DNA of 48,988 bases from an uncultured Acetatifactor sp. (GCA_934433135.1 CAKRZO010000026.1:1-48988); one strand, 5' to 3'. Numbered from the stretch's first letter, positions 16,606 to 25,257 are shown. Notes: generated from the letters alone by a model not told the origin. Translations and numbers: made by a program.

Positions 16606-17964
16606 CTACGGTTCTACTACTCCCGTAGTAATATTCAGTACCATTTCCCGGTATTCCTCCTGCACCTGACGCATAAGCACCACTTCTATATTCTGCCCGG
16701 CCTTTAGCTGCATCAATATCATAGTATACTCATTCATATTGGTGACAAGCTTATCGTTCATTTTTACAATAATATCACCCTGCTGAATCCCTGCCAACAT
16801 TGCCGGAGAATCCATTTCCGTCTCTCTGACAAAAGCACCGTAAGGAATCCCCAATTCCTCATTTGCTTCTTCACTTACATCCATGCCGGTGATTCCCAGA
16901 TAAGCTCTTTCTGTAATATCTTCATTGGAAAGCTTCTCAATCAGTTTCTTCAATTCCGAAATACCGATTGCCGAAATCATATTTTTCATATCCGTACTGC
17001 TGTAACGGCTGGTAATCACACCGATCACTTCGTTCTGAAGATTGAAAAGAACACCTCCCGCTTTCTGGCTGCCGTACAAATTGGTACTGAGCAGCTTATA
17101 ATTGGCATCCACTACCGACAACTGCCTTGCCAGGGCCGTAATCATCCCATACTCCACAGATCCGCTCACTCCCTGCGGACTGCCGATCGCCACCACCGGT
17201 GTTCCCGTTATATTTCTTATGTAAGAAGATCCCAGCTGTGCGATCTGAATCTCCTTTTTCTGCTCCTCGCTTAATTCCGACAGACCCACAGTGATAACCG
17301 CCAGGCCTGTAAAAGGATCTATCTGTCTGACCTGTGCATCGGCTTTGCTTGCATCGGAAAAAGTTATTTTTAAAACCTGTGCTCCCTTTAAAGGCTCATA
17401 ATCCGCCAGAATAAAATACTCTCTTCCGTTTTCCGCCACAAGAACTCCGGAAGACTGATTTCTGCTCTCCGCCACATTATTCATCCAGTCAACCACAGAA
17501 CTGATTCCTGTTATCGTTACCATGCTGCGGTTCAATTCCTTCACATAGGAAGACATCACGGAATACATTTCCTCGTAATTTTCCCGATCCATAACTACCT
17601 GGTTTAAAATTTCTTCAATCTGACTCTGCTCCAAGACAACCGTTTCCGGAATATTTTCTTTTTCCTGCTCCTTTTCTTTTTCCTTTTCCTGATTCTCCTG
17701 CATAATATCCGTCAGCATTTCCTCCGGTGACATTTCTTCTTTGTCTTCCGGAAAAAGTACCGGCGCAGGCTCCTCCTCAGGATACAGCCATTTACTCATG
17801 ATAGGTTCCAGAAATAAGAAAGTAAAACAGGCTATTAACCCGAACACAACTGCCAGGGCAGCCGTTGTAAACGTCCTCTTTGCCAGTTTTCTCTTGTTCA
17901 TGGGACGTTCCTTTATCTTCTCAAACACAAATTCCTTTTGCTGATTCTGATCCGCTTCAGACAT
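16606..17964 (-). CDS. HtrA-like membrane pseudoprotease with PDZ domain
   Basis: A 452-residue protein with the architecture of membrane-anchored HtrA: a cytoplasmic N-tail, one membrane span (residues ~33-53), an acidic linker, a trypsin-like domain (~150-320) and a C-terminal PDZ domain (~355-440; YLGITG, SPAMLAGIQQGDIIVKMND). The fold landmarks are intact (SSGVLVA, DPFTGLAVI, VVAIGSPQGVSGSVEYGMITAL, NEVIGVITS). By alignment to the usual motifs the catalytic His is Tyr189 (LADYEP for TNNHV), the Asp is Gly220 and the Ser is Ala302 (SQKAGG for GNSGG). It is therefore probably not a protease and may act as an extracytoplasmic sensor, chaperone or scaffold. It is divergent from mutS2, with its own upstream region. 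Confidence 0.85.
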   Translation of the reverse strand: MSEADQNQQKEFVFEKIKERPMNKRKLAKRTFTTAALAVVFGLIACFTFLFLEPIMSKWLYPEEEPAPVLFPEDKEEMSPEEMLTDIMQENQEKEKEKEQEKENIPETVVLEQSQIEEILNQVVMDRENYEEMYSVMSSYVKELNRSMVTITGISSVVDWMNNVAESRNQSSGVLVAENGREYFILADYEPLKGAQVLKITFSDASKADAQVRQIDPFTGLAVITVGLSELSEEQKKEIQIAQLGSSYIRNITGTPVVAIGSPQGVSGSVEYGMITALARQLSVVDANYKLLSTNLYGSQKAGGVLFNLQNEVIGVITSRYSSTDMKNMISAIGISELKKLIEKLSNEDITERAYLGITGMDVSEEANEELGIPYGAFVRETEMDSPAMLAGIQQGDIIVKMNDKLVTNMNEYTMILMQLKAGQNIEVVLMRQVQEEYREMVLNITTGVVEP

Positions 17965-18075
17965 AGAATCCTCCTTTCGCAGACACTGAAAGCTATTTGA
18001 GTGGACTGTACTCAGTATATCTGATTTTACATGGATTGTAAAGAAAAAGCTCTTTAATCTTTCATGTTGGTATGC

Positions 18076-18081
18076 TATAAT
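18076..18081 (+). promoter_or_regulatory. Extended -10 (TGCTATAAT) upstream of mutS2
   Basis: TATAAT preceded by TGC is a good extended -10 element. A weak -35 (TTTAAT, 18053-18058) lies 17 bases upstream. Without the inserted MITE-like element this promoter would sit about 45 bases from the mutS2 start. A second TATAAT at 18254-18259, created by the target duplication, lacks TGN and a good -35. Confidence 0.55.
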
Positions 18082-18082
18082 A

Positions 18083-18252
18083 GTTACAGTTCATACGCGC
18101 CATTTGTAAAATTTTTCGCATACTTCGCAGCTATTGTCACATCTGAAAGATGCGATGCTCATGTAGAGTGGCACTCCCTTCGTACATTTACACAGGCAGC
18201 TTCTCATGCAAGCATGTAATCTGCCTGCATAAACACACGTGTGAACTGTAAA
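18083..18252. mobile_element. MITE-like element with 8-bp target duplication
   Basis: A 170-bp non-coding element. The ends are inverted repeats over 16 bases, TTACAGTTCATACGCG (18084-18099) and CACGTGTGAACTGTAA (18236-18251), with two non-Watson-Crick positions. It is flanked by the direct repeat CTATAATA (18075-18082 and 18253-18260). An internal hairpin has CAGGCAG/CTGCCTG arms with CATGC/GCATG inside (18193-18227). No ORF is present. The ends resemble those of the element at 20711-20805. Confidence 0.7.
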
Positions 18253-18307
18253 CTATAATACTTTTCGTACAGATCCAATTTACAGGCAAAAGAACACGGA
18301 GATTCCT

Positions 18308-20707
18308 ATGAACGAAAAAGTTCTCAGAACATTAGAATATACAAAAATCATTGATCTTCTGGTGCAGAAAGCGGATTCCGATCCGGGAAGGACACTTTGT
18401 CTTTCCCTGGTTCCGGGCACGGATCCGGAAGAGATCGCACTGGCACAGGCCAACACCAGAGACGGCTTAACACGGCTTTTCCAAAAAGGCAGCACCTCTT
18501 TCGGCGGTAACAAAGATATCGGCTTTTCCCTGCGTACCCTGGAAATCGGCAGTACCCTTTCCATTCAGGAACTGTTAAAAATAGCGGGACTGTTGGATAA
18601 TGTAAACCGGATTAAGACTTACGGCAAAAAAGCCAAAGAAGACGCACCGAAGGACAGTCTGGATGAATATTTTGAAAATCTCAGCCCCCTTACCGGATTA
18701 TCCAATGAAATCAACCGCTGCATCCTTTCGGAAGAAGAGATTGCCGACGATGCCAGTCCCCGCCTTAAATCCATACGCCGGAACATGCAGATTACCAATG
18801 AAAAGATCCATAATCAGCTGAATTCCATGGTGACCGGATCCTGTCGTACCTACCTGCAGGATGCGGTTATCACCATGCGCAATAACCGGTATTGCATTCC
18901 GGTAAAAGCAGAATACAAGGGTCAGGTAACCGGTATGGTTCATGACCAGTCTTCTACCGGTTCTACTTTCTTCATTGAACCGGCTGCCGTTGTCAGTCTG
19001 AACAACCGTTTAAAAGAACTGGAGTTGGAAGAAAAGGAGGAAATCGAAGCAATTCTTGCTTCCTTAAGCGCCCAGGCAGGAGAACATATCGAAGAGCTTG
19101 CCGCGAACCAGCGCCTTATGACAAGACTGGATTTCATCTTTGCCAAATCCAAACTTGCCATGGAACAGAATGCAACCGAACCGATTTTCGTTAACGATCA
19201 TTCCATTTCCATCCGTAAAGGACGCCACCCTCTTTTGCCGAAAAAGAAAGTGGTTCCCATTGATATCCGCCTTGGAAAAGATTTTGACCTTCTGGTCATT
19301 ACCGGCCCGAATACCGGCGGTAAAACCGTATCTTTAAAGACAGTAGGACTTTTTACCCTGATGGGGCAGGCCGGACTGCATATTCCGGCAGGGGATCATT
19401 CCCAATTATCGATTTTCACTGAAGTTTATGCCGATATCGGAGATGAGCAGAGCATTGAGCAAAGTTTATCCACCTTTTCTTCCCATATGACCAGCATTGT
19501 CCACATTCTGGCTCATGCGGATGAAAATTCCCTCTGCCTGTTCGATGAACTGGGAGCCGGAACGGATCCCACCGAAGGAGCAGCTCTGGCAATTGCTATT
19601 TTAAACTACCTTCATGACAGAGGCATTCGTACAATGGCTACCACACACTACAGTGAGCTAAAGATTTACGCTCTTTCCACCTCTTTTGTGGAAAATGCCT
19701 GCTGTGAATTTAACGTGGAAACTCTAAGACCCACTTACCGCCTGCTTATCGGTATTCCGGGAAAAAGTAATGCTTTTGCCATCTCTTCCAAACTGGGGCT
19801 GCCGGATTCCATTATCGATGCTGCCAGAGAACAGATCAGCAAAGAAGACGAAAGCTTTGAGGATGTCATTTCCGACCTGGAACAAAAAAGAATTGCCCTG
19901 GAAAAAGACCGGCAGGAAATTGCACAGCGTAAACAGGATGTTGAAAAGCTGCAGGAACAGCTGCGGCAGAAAAATGAAAGAATCGATCAGGCCAAGGATA
20001 AAATCTTACGTCAGGCAAATGAAAAAGCCAGAGAAATCCTCCAGGAAGCCAAAGAAGTCGCAGACGAAACCATCCGTGATTTCAATAAAGCCGGCAGTAC
20101 GGGCGGTATCAAGGAACTGGAAAAGAAGCGCCAGGATCTTCGGGACAAAATCAATGCCAAAAATGAAAAATTATCTCTGAAAAACAATTCTTCGGTGAAA
20201 TCTTCGGATACCAAAAAACTGGATCCGAAAAAACTGAAGAAAGGCGATATGGTTAAAATCCTTTCCATGGGACTGAAAGGAACCGTAAGCACGCTGCCGG
20301 ATGCCAAAGGCAACCTGTTTGTCCAGTGCGGCATTATCCGCTCCCAGGTGAATATAAAAGACCTGGAGCCGGTGGCGGAAGATACCTTTTCCTCCTCTTC
20401 TTTAAAGGGAACTTCCATGAAGGGAACCTCTATGGGGAGCTTAAAAATGTCCAAAACACTTTCCATTTCCCCGGAATTAAATCTTCTGGGAAAGACCGTT
20501 GACGAAGCGCTTTCCGTACTGGATAAATATCTGGACGATGCATATCTTGCCCATATGCCCAGCGTACGCATTGTCCACGGAAAAGGAACCGGTGCTTTAA
20601 GGAATGCCGTTCACAGCCATTTAAAACGCCTTAAATACGTAAAAGAATTCCGTCTCGGCGAGTTCGGAGAAGGAGATGCCGGCGTTACAATCGTAACCTT
20701 TAAATAA
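18308..20707 (+). CDS. mutS2: MutS2 family ATPase with Smr endonuclease domain
   Basis: A 799-residue protein covering the full MutS2 architecture: MutS core and lever domains, an ATPase with Walker A GPNTGGKT and LFDELGAGTDPTEGAALAIAIL, a long coiled coil (~520-640), a KOW-like linker, and a C-terminal Smr nuclease domain (LGKTVDEALSVLDKYLDDA, IVHGKGTGALRNAV). The family was linked to suppression of homologous recombination; MutS2 (RqcU) is also reported to split collided ribosomes in Bacillus. The start has GGAG seven bases upstream (CGGAGATTCCTATG). Both sides of the gene carry MITE-like repeats. Confidence 0.96.
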   Translation: MNEKVLRTLEYTKIIDLLVQKADSDPGRTLCLSLVPGTDPEEIALAQANTRDGLTRLFQKGSTSFGGNKDIGFSLRTLEIGSTLSIQELLKIAGLLDNVNRIKTYGKKAKEDAPKDSLDEYFENLSPLTGLSNEINRCILSEEEIADDASPRLKSIRRNMQITNEKIHNQLNSMVTGSCRTYLQDAVITMRNNRYCIPVKAEYKGQVTGMVHDQSSTGSTFFIEPAAVVSLNNRLKELELEEKEEIEAILASLSAQAGEHIEELAANQRLMTRLDFIFAKSKLAMEQNATEPIFVNDHSISIRKGRHPLLPKKKVVPIDIRLGKDFDLLVITGPNTGGKTVSLKTVGLFTLMGQAGLHIPAGDHSQLSIFTEVYADIGDEQSIEQSLSTFSSHMTSIVHILAHADENSLCLFDELGAGTDPTEGAALAIAILNYLHDRGIRTMATTHYSELKIYALSTSFVENACCEFNVETLRPTYRLLIGIPGKSNAFAISSKLGLPDSIIDAAREQISKEDESFEDVISDLEQKRIALEKDRQEIAQRKQDVEKLQEQLRQKNERIDQAKDKILRQANEKAREILQEAKEVADETIRDFNKAGSTGGIKELEKKRQDLRDKINAKNEKLSLKNNSSVKSSDTKKLDPKKLKKGDMVKILSMGLKGTVSTLPDAKGNLFVQCGIIRSQVNIKDLEPVAEDTFSSSSLKGTSMKGTSMGSLKMSKTLSISPELNLLGKTVDEALSVLDKYLDDAYLAHMPSVRIVHGKGTGALRNAVHSHLKRLKYVKEFRLGEFGEGDAGVTIVTFK

Positions 20708-20710
20708 TGC

Positions 20711-20805
20711 TAACGGTTCAGACAAGCATTCTTGCAGCTGCAGCAAATAGCTGTACAGCAGTGAAAACTTTACGACCAAGCTGAACAAGCTTGTCTGAAC
20801 CGTTA
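20711..20805. mobile_element. Second MITE-like element with 17-bp perfect inverted repeats
   Basis: A 95-bp element bounded by TAACGGTTCAGACAAGC (20711-20727) and its exact reverse complement (20789-20805). The interior carries smaller dyads such as GCAGCTGC and CTGTACAG. It starts four bases after the mutS2 stop codon. Bases flanking it, AAATAATG and TAATAAAG, match at 6 of 8 positions, as an aged target duplication would. It may double as the mutS2 terminator, although no U-run follows. Confidence 0.6.
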
Positions 20806-20842
20806 CTAATAAAGAGAACAAATAAAGTAAGAAGAGGAAATT

Positions 20843-21544
20843 ATGGTAAGCAAACAGAAAATTTTAATTGTAGATGATGATAATAACATTGCGGAATTGA
20901 TCAGTCTGTACCTGACCAAGGAATGTTTTGAAACAATGATTGTCAACGACGGCGAATCCGTTATGAGCGCCGTTGTCTCCTTTGTGCCGAATCTGATTCT
21001 TCTGGATCTGATGTTGCCGGGAATGGACGGGTATCAGGTTTGCCGGGAAGTAAGAGCCAAATATACCATTCCCATTATTATGCTGTCCGCCAAGGGCGAG
21101 ATCTTTGACAAAGTACTGGGGCTGGAACTGGGTGCTGACGACTATGTGGAAAAACCATTTGATTCCAAAGAACTGGTAGCCCGCGTAAAAGCAGTCCTGC
21201 GCCGCTACAAACCGACCGCCTCTTCCGCAGAAACAGTCGGTGAAAAATGTGTCCAATACCAGGATCTTACCGTAAATCTTACTAATTATTCCGTTCTTTA
21301 TATGGGAAAAAACGTAGATATGCCTCCTAAGGAACTGGAACTGCTTTACTTCCTGGCAGCTTCTCCTAATCATGTTTTTACCAGAGAACAGCTGTTGGAC
21401 CAGATATGGGGATACGAATATATCGGTGATACCAGAACGGTGGATGTTCATATCAAGCGCCTTCGTGAAAAAATTAAGGATCATGCCAACTGGAAACTTT
21501 CCACAATCTGGGGAATCGGCTATAAATTTGAGGTAAGGACATGA
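20843..21544 (+). CDS. OmpR/PhoB-type response regulator
   Basis: A 233-residue DNA-binding response regulator. The receiver domain (residues ~6-120) has the acidic pocket DDD, the phospho-acceptor Asp in LILLDLMLPG, Thr/Ser in IMLSAKGE and Lys in EKPFDSKEL. A winged-helix DNA-binding domain follows (~135-230; LPPKELELLYFLA, RTVDVHIKRLREKI, TIWGIGYKFE). It overlaps the histidine kinase gene by four bases. The stimulus and regulon are unknown; a general envelope-stress or growth-phase role is possible. Confidence 0.93.
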   Translation: MVSKQKILIVDDDNNIAELISLYLTKECFETMIVNDGESVMSAVVSFVPNLILLDLMLPGMDGYQVCREVRAKYTIPIIMLSAKGEIFDKVLGLELGADDYVEKPFDSKELVARVKAVLRRYKPTASSAETVGEKCVQYQDLTVNLTNYSVLYMGKNVDMPPKELELLYFLAASPNHVFTREQLLDQIWGYEYIGDTRTVDVHIKRLREKIKDHANWKLSTIWGIGYKFEVRT

Positions 21545-22968
21545 GAAAGACCCTGTATTTGAAATTTGTACTGGCGTACCTTATTTTCGGCATTTTCGGT
21601 TTTGCCGTGATTACTATTTTCGTTCCTCGAATCACCAAGGACCGCCTTGTCCGGGAAAAGGCCGATTTTCTTTACTCAGAAGCAACTTTAATTGCCAATA
21701 CCTATGCCAGCGGACTTTATTCCAGTGAAACTACTTTGGAAACCGTAAAATCTCAGCTGGATGCTCTTTCTGTTTATATGGGCGCTACCATCCGCATTAT
21801 CAATCCTTCCGGGCGTCTGGTTTTGGACACTTCCGCTCCTTTAAATGTTGAAGAAGCAGTTGTCATTGAAGGCTTTGATCCCACGAAAGGTAAAGGATCC
21901 TACTATACCATCGATGACTTTTTCGGTACGTTTGAAACGGATACCTTAAGCGTCATTGCACCGATTACCTCCAGTTTCCGTGTAAAGGGCTATGTTGTAA
22001 TCCATTATGCCATGTCCGGAATTGAACAGTCTGCCAACGGCCTGTTAAATATTTCCTATCTTACACTTGTGATTTTATTTTTGCTTTCTCTGATCATTCT
22101 GATTTTTTTTACAGAAATGGTATATGTTCCCTTACGCAAAATTACTTATGCCACAGAGCAGTATGCCTCCGGCAATATGCGTTATGAGTTTCAGCTGGAC
22201 AGTGAAGATGAAATCGGCTATCTGGCTGCCTGTCTTTCTTACATGGCAAAAGAAATTGCCCGCACGGAGGATGATCAGAAAAAATTTATTGCCAATGTCT
22301 CCCATGATTTCCGTTCGCCCCTCACTTCGATCCGCGGCTATCTGGAAGCGATGTTGGACGGTACCATTCCGCCGGAACTTCATGAAAAATATCTGACCAT
22401 CGTTTTAAACGAAACACAGAGACTGACAAAGCTGACCAATTCGCTTTTAACACTGAACAACTTAAATACCAAAGGCATGATGTTGACCCGTACGGATTTT
22501 GATATTAACGATACCATACGGGCTACGGCTGTTTCCTTCGAAGGAACCTGCCGTCAGAAAAATATTTCCATTCAGCTTCTGCTAACGGGAGATACGCTTT
22601 TTGTCAATGCCGATATGGATAAAATTCAACAGGTTCTCTATAACCTTACCGACAATGCCATAAAATTCAGCCACTCCAATTCCACCATCCGGATTGAGAC
22701 CAGCATCAAAAAGAACAAAGTTTTTGTATCCGTAAAGGATACCGGAATCGGTATTCCGAAATCCGACCTTAACCTGATCTGGGATCGTTTCTACAAATCC
22801 GATCTTTCCAGAGGAAAAGACAAAAAAGGAACCGGCCTGGGACTGTCCATTGTAAAAGAAATTATCAATGCTCATGGAGAACACATCAACGTCATCAGTA
22901 CGGAGGGTGTAGGAAGCGAATTTATTTTTTCTCTTCCCCGCTCTTCCAAAAATGATGAAGAGGATTAG
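21541..22968 (+). CDS. Membrane sensor histidine kinase
   Basis: A 475-residue kinase paired with the upstream response regulator (ATGA overlap). Membrane spans lie at about residues 7-28 and 165-190, enclosing a ~135-residue extracytoplasmic sensor region. HAMP (~190-240), HisKA with the phospho-acceptor His in IANVSHDFRSPLTSIRGYLEAM, and a HATPase domain (NLTDNAIKFS, VKDTGIGIP, GTGLGLSIVKEIINAHG) follow. The extracytoplasmic part has no named domain that I recognise. Confidence 0.93.
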   Translation: MRKTLYLKFVLAYLIFGIFGFAVITIFVPRITKDRLVREKADFLYSEATLIANTYASGLYSSETTLETVKSQLDALSVYMGATIRIINPSGRLVLDTSAPLNVEEAVVIEGFDPTKGKGSYYTIDDFFGTFETDTLSVIAPITSSFRVKGYVVIHYAMSGIEQSANGLLNISYLTLVILFLLSLIILIFFTEMVYVPLRKITYATEQYASGNMRYEFQLDSEDEIGYLAACLSYMAKEIARTEDDQKKFIANVSHDFRSPLTSIRGYLEAMLDGTIPPELHEKYLTIVLNETQRLTKLTNSLLTLNNLNTKGMMLTRTDFDINDTIRATAVSFEGTCRQKNISIQLLLTGDTLFVNADMDKIQQVLYNLTDNAIKFSHSNSTIRIETSIKKNKVFVSVKDTGIGIPKSDLNLIWDRFYKSDLSRGKDKKGTGLGLSIVKEIINAHGEHINVISTEGVGSEFIFSLPRSSKNDEED

Positions 22969-23047
22969 GCTCTAAATTATTAAAAAAAGAAAAAGGATGC
23001 AATAAAAACATCTTCTCATGCATTTTATATATGACAGGAGAAGAAAA

Positions 23048-23656
23048 ATGCAGATAGCTATGAATATTCAGAGAAAAAAGAATACGTTTGTATCATCCGG
23101 TAAGTTATTACAAGAGGAGCAAAAATTACAAGAGATAGACAGGCTGCTGTCGGGAGTAGCCTGCGGCAGCAAAGATGATCTTGCTGCTCTGTATCACTGT
23201 ACCCGCACTGCAGTATACAGTCTGGCTCTGTCCTATTTAAAAAACTGCCATGATGCCCAAGATGTGACTCAGGATACTTACATACAAATCTGGAATCATG
23301 CCGGACAATACCGCTCCAAAAACTGTCCCATGAGCTGGATTCTGACCATATGTCGCAATCAGGTACTGATGAAGATACGCAAAGACAAACGTAACATCTA
23401 TCTGAACGAGGAAGAATGGACAGAAATTCCCTTGGAAGGAATTTCTCTGACTCCGGAAGATTCCGTTATTTTAAAAAATGCGCTTAGTGTATTGACTGAA
23501 GCAGAACGCCACATTGTAATTCTGCATGCAGTTACCGGCCTGAAACACCGGGAAATTGCCGGAATTCTGAAACTTCCTCTTTCAACCGTCCTGTCAAAAT
23601 ACAACAGAGCTTTAAAGAAAATGAAAAACAGTCTGGAAGGAGATGATACCCTATGA
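23048..23656 (+). CDS. ECF-type RNA polymerase sigma factor
   Basis: A 202-residue sigma factor. I chose ATG at 23048 because AGGAG lies seven bases before it; the in-frame ATG at 23018 has no ribosome-binding site. Region 2 is at ~50-115 (ALSYLKNCHDAQDVTQDTYIQIWNHAGQYR, MSWILTICRNQ) and region 4 at ~145-195 (LTEAERHIVILHAVTGLKHREIAGILKLPLSTVLSKYNRALKKM). It overlaps the downstream RsgI-like gene by four bases, so that membrane protein is its probable anti-sigma factor. Confidence 0.92.
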   Translation: MQIAMNIQRKKNTFVSSGKLLQEEQKLQEIDRLLSGVACGSKDDLAALYHCTRTAVYSLALSYLKNCHDAQDVTQDTYIQIWNHAGQYRSKNCPMSWILTICRNQVLMKIRKDKRNIYLNEEEWTEIPLEGISLTPEDSVILKNALSVLTEAERHIVILHAVTGLKHREIAGILKLPLSTVLSKYNRALKKMKNSLEGDDTL

Positions 23657-24774
23657 CCAATCAAGAAATGGAACAGCGTCTTGCAGAGGCACTGGCCAAA
23701 TGTACTCCCAATGATCTGGAAGGAATTCTCTCCCGCTGCAGCACACAGAAAGGACATATTATCTCTATGAGAAAGAAATTAACCTCCCTTATTGCAGCCT
23801 GCCTCCTTTTGGTTTTATGTGCAGGAGGAACCTTTTATTATCAGTCGGCTCATGCAGTTGCTTCTGTCGTGTCCCTGGATGTCAATCCAAGTATTGAACT
23901 TAAAATAAACCGTCATGAAAAAGTACTTTCCTGCACTCCTTTAAATGAAGATGCCTTCAAAGTATTGTCGGATATGGATAACGGCAAGGACCTGGAAGGT
24001 ATTAAGCTGGATGTGGCGGTCAATGCTATCGTGGGAAGTCTGGTAAGGAATGGATATGTGACCAATGATTCTTCTGTAATCTCGATATCTGTAAAGGATA
24101 AAGATGAAACCCGTGCCGTAAAAGTCAAAGAAGAAGTTATCAAAACGGTAAACACGGTCTTAAAAGAGCAGGCACTTACTTGGGCTTCTAAATTACCCGA
24201 AGTAAATCAAGGTTCGGAAAATCAGTCTGCTGCAAACCAGCCAAATCTTCTCTCTCCCACACCGGAAGGAACAACGCCTTCCCAACCTCAGCTGATCGGA
24301 GAAGAAAAGGCAAAAAACATTGCACTTACTCATGCCGGTATTGCAGAAAATACTTTGACCTACTGTAAATCCTACCTGGATTATGACGATGATATTCCGG
24401 AGCACTACGAAGTGGAATTTCTTGTCGGCAATACGGAGTACGAATATGATATCGATCCATATTCCGGTGTTATCTTAAAAGAAAAGAAAGAACAGAAACA
24501 AGAGGAAAAATCGGTAAAGGAAGAGAATCTTTCCACTGGTCAGATACCTTCAGGAATTTCTTATATCGGAAATAATTCCGCAGCAGATATCGCTTTTTCC
24601 CACGCCGGAATCAATACTTCCTCTGTAAGAGAATTGGAAATCGAGCTGGATGAAGAAGATGGAAAAATGGTCTATGAAATTGATTTTAAATCCGGAAATA
24701 TGGAGTATGAATACGTTATAGACGCTTTAACAGGTTCCATATTGGAACAGGAATGCAAAACAGACGATGATTAA
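23653..24774 (+). CDS. RsgI-like anti-sigma factor with PepSY domains
   Basis: A 373-residue membrane protein. The cytoplasmic N-terminus (residues 1-42) presumably holds the sigma factor, one membrane span follows (43-63), and then an RsgI-type domain with the SLDVNPSIEL motif (74-83). In RsgI this DVNPS region is an autoproteolysis site. After a Pro/Ser/Gln linker come two PepSY-like domains (~215-270 and ~300-370), each with AxxHAGI, EIELDEEDG and YEYDID patterns. Anti-sigma control by regulated proteolysis is known for RsgI/SigI; here the partner is an ordinary ECF sigma factor, an inferred variant of that system. Confidence 0.82.
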   Translation: MTNQEMEQRLAEALAKCTPNDLEGILSRCSTQKGHIISMRKKLTSLIAACLLLVLCAGGTFYYQSAHAVASVVSLDVNPSIELKINRHEKVLSCTPLNEDAFKVLSDMDNGKDLEGIKLDVAVNAIVGSLVRNGYVTNDSSVISISVKDKDETRAVKVKEEVIKTVNTVLKEQALTWASKLPEVNQGSENQSAANQPNLLSPTPEGTTPSQPQLIGEEKAKNIALTHAGIAENTLTYCKSYLDYDDDIPEHYEVEFLVGNTEYEYDIDPYSGVILKEKKEQKQEEKSVKEENLSTGQIPSGISYIGNNSAADIAFSHAGINTSSVRELEIELDEEDGKMVYEIDFKSGNMEYEYVIDALTGSILEQECKTDDD

Positions 24775-24840
24775 AAAGAACGGAGTTATAACCGATTTTT
24801 CATAATGACTTTATATGTTTCTGATCTTCCTCACTGTATT

Positions 24841-24892
24841 TACCCAAATATAAGGAAAAACAAATTTTTTACTTTTTCCCTATATTTGGGTA
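24841..24892. repeat. 20-bp inverted repeat between the RsgI-like and XRE genes
   Basis: TACCCAAATATAAGGAAAAA (24841-24860) pairs with 24873-24892 with one mismatch across a 12-base T/A-rich loop and is followed by ATTTTAG. It could be a bidirectional terminator for the sigma/RsgI operon. Confidence 0.6.
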
Positions 24893-24925
24893 ATTTTAGA
24901 TGGAATATCTGTTACTATAGTATTA

Positions 24926-24938
24926 ACCTAATTTAGGT
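24926..24938. promoter_or_regulatory. ACCTAATTTAGGT palindrome, candidate XRE operator
   Basis: A perfect 13-bp dyad centred on T lies about 60 bases before the start of the XRE gene and within a TATAGT/ATTATAAC promoter-like region. This is the usual place for a self-binding site of a small XRE repressor. Binding is inferred. Confidence 0.45.
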
Positions 24939-24999
24939 AATATTATAACAAAAAACAACAGATAAAATCCGACCGGATAAGGCAGAAGGAGAGATTATA

Positions 25000-25257
25000 A
25001 TGGACTATAATGCATTATATGTTACCCACATCCGCAGGCTGTGCAGACAGCGCGGTCTTTCCATTAATAAACTCGCTCAGATGAGCGGTGTAAACCAGTC
25101 AACTTTAAATAACATCATGCAGGGTGTGAGCAAAAATCCCCGCATCCTGACACTTCACAAAATCGCCAATGCATTCAATATGACATTGGCAGAATTTCTG
25201 GACTTTTCAGAGTTAAACGACTATATTCCCGTGGACGAGGATCAATCTGTTTTCTAA
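25000..25257 (+). CDS. Small XRE-family helix-turn-helix protein
   Basis: An 85-residue protein consisting almost wholly of a Cro/C1 helix-turn-helix (IRRLCRQRGLSINKLAQMSGVNQSTLNNIMQGVSKNPRILTLHKIANAFNMTLAEFLDF) plus an acidic tail. The GAGAGATTATA segment before ATG is an adequate ribosome-binding site. It converges with the next gene and overlaps it by four bases at the 3' end. A repressor role, perhaps autoregulatory, is likely; the target is unknown. Confidence 0.88.
   Translation: MDYNALYVTHIRRLCRQRGLSINKLAQMSGVNQSTLNNIMQGVSKNPRILTLHKIANAFNMTLAEFLDFSELNDYIPVDEDQSVF

Noticed and set aside
20864..21484. A 206-aa frame on the minus strand opposite the response regulator.
   Set aside because: It is an antisense shadow of a conserved response regulator with intact receiver and winged-helix motifs.
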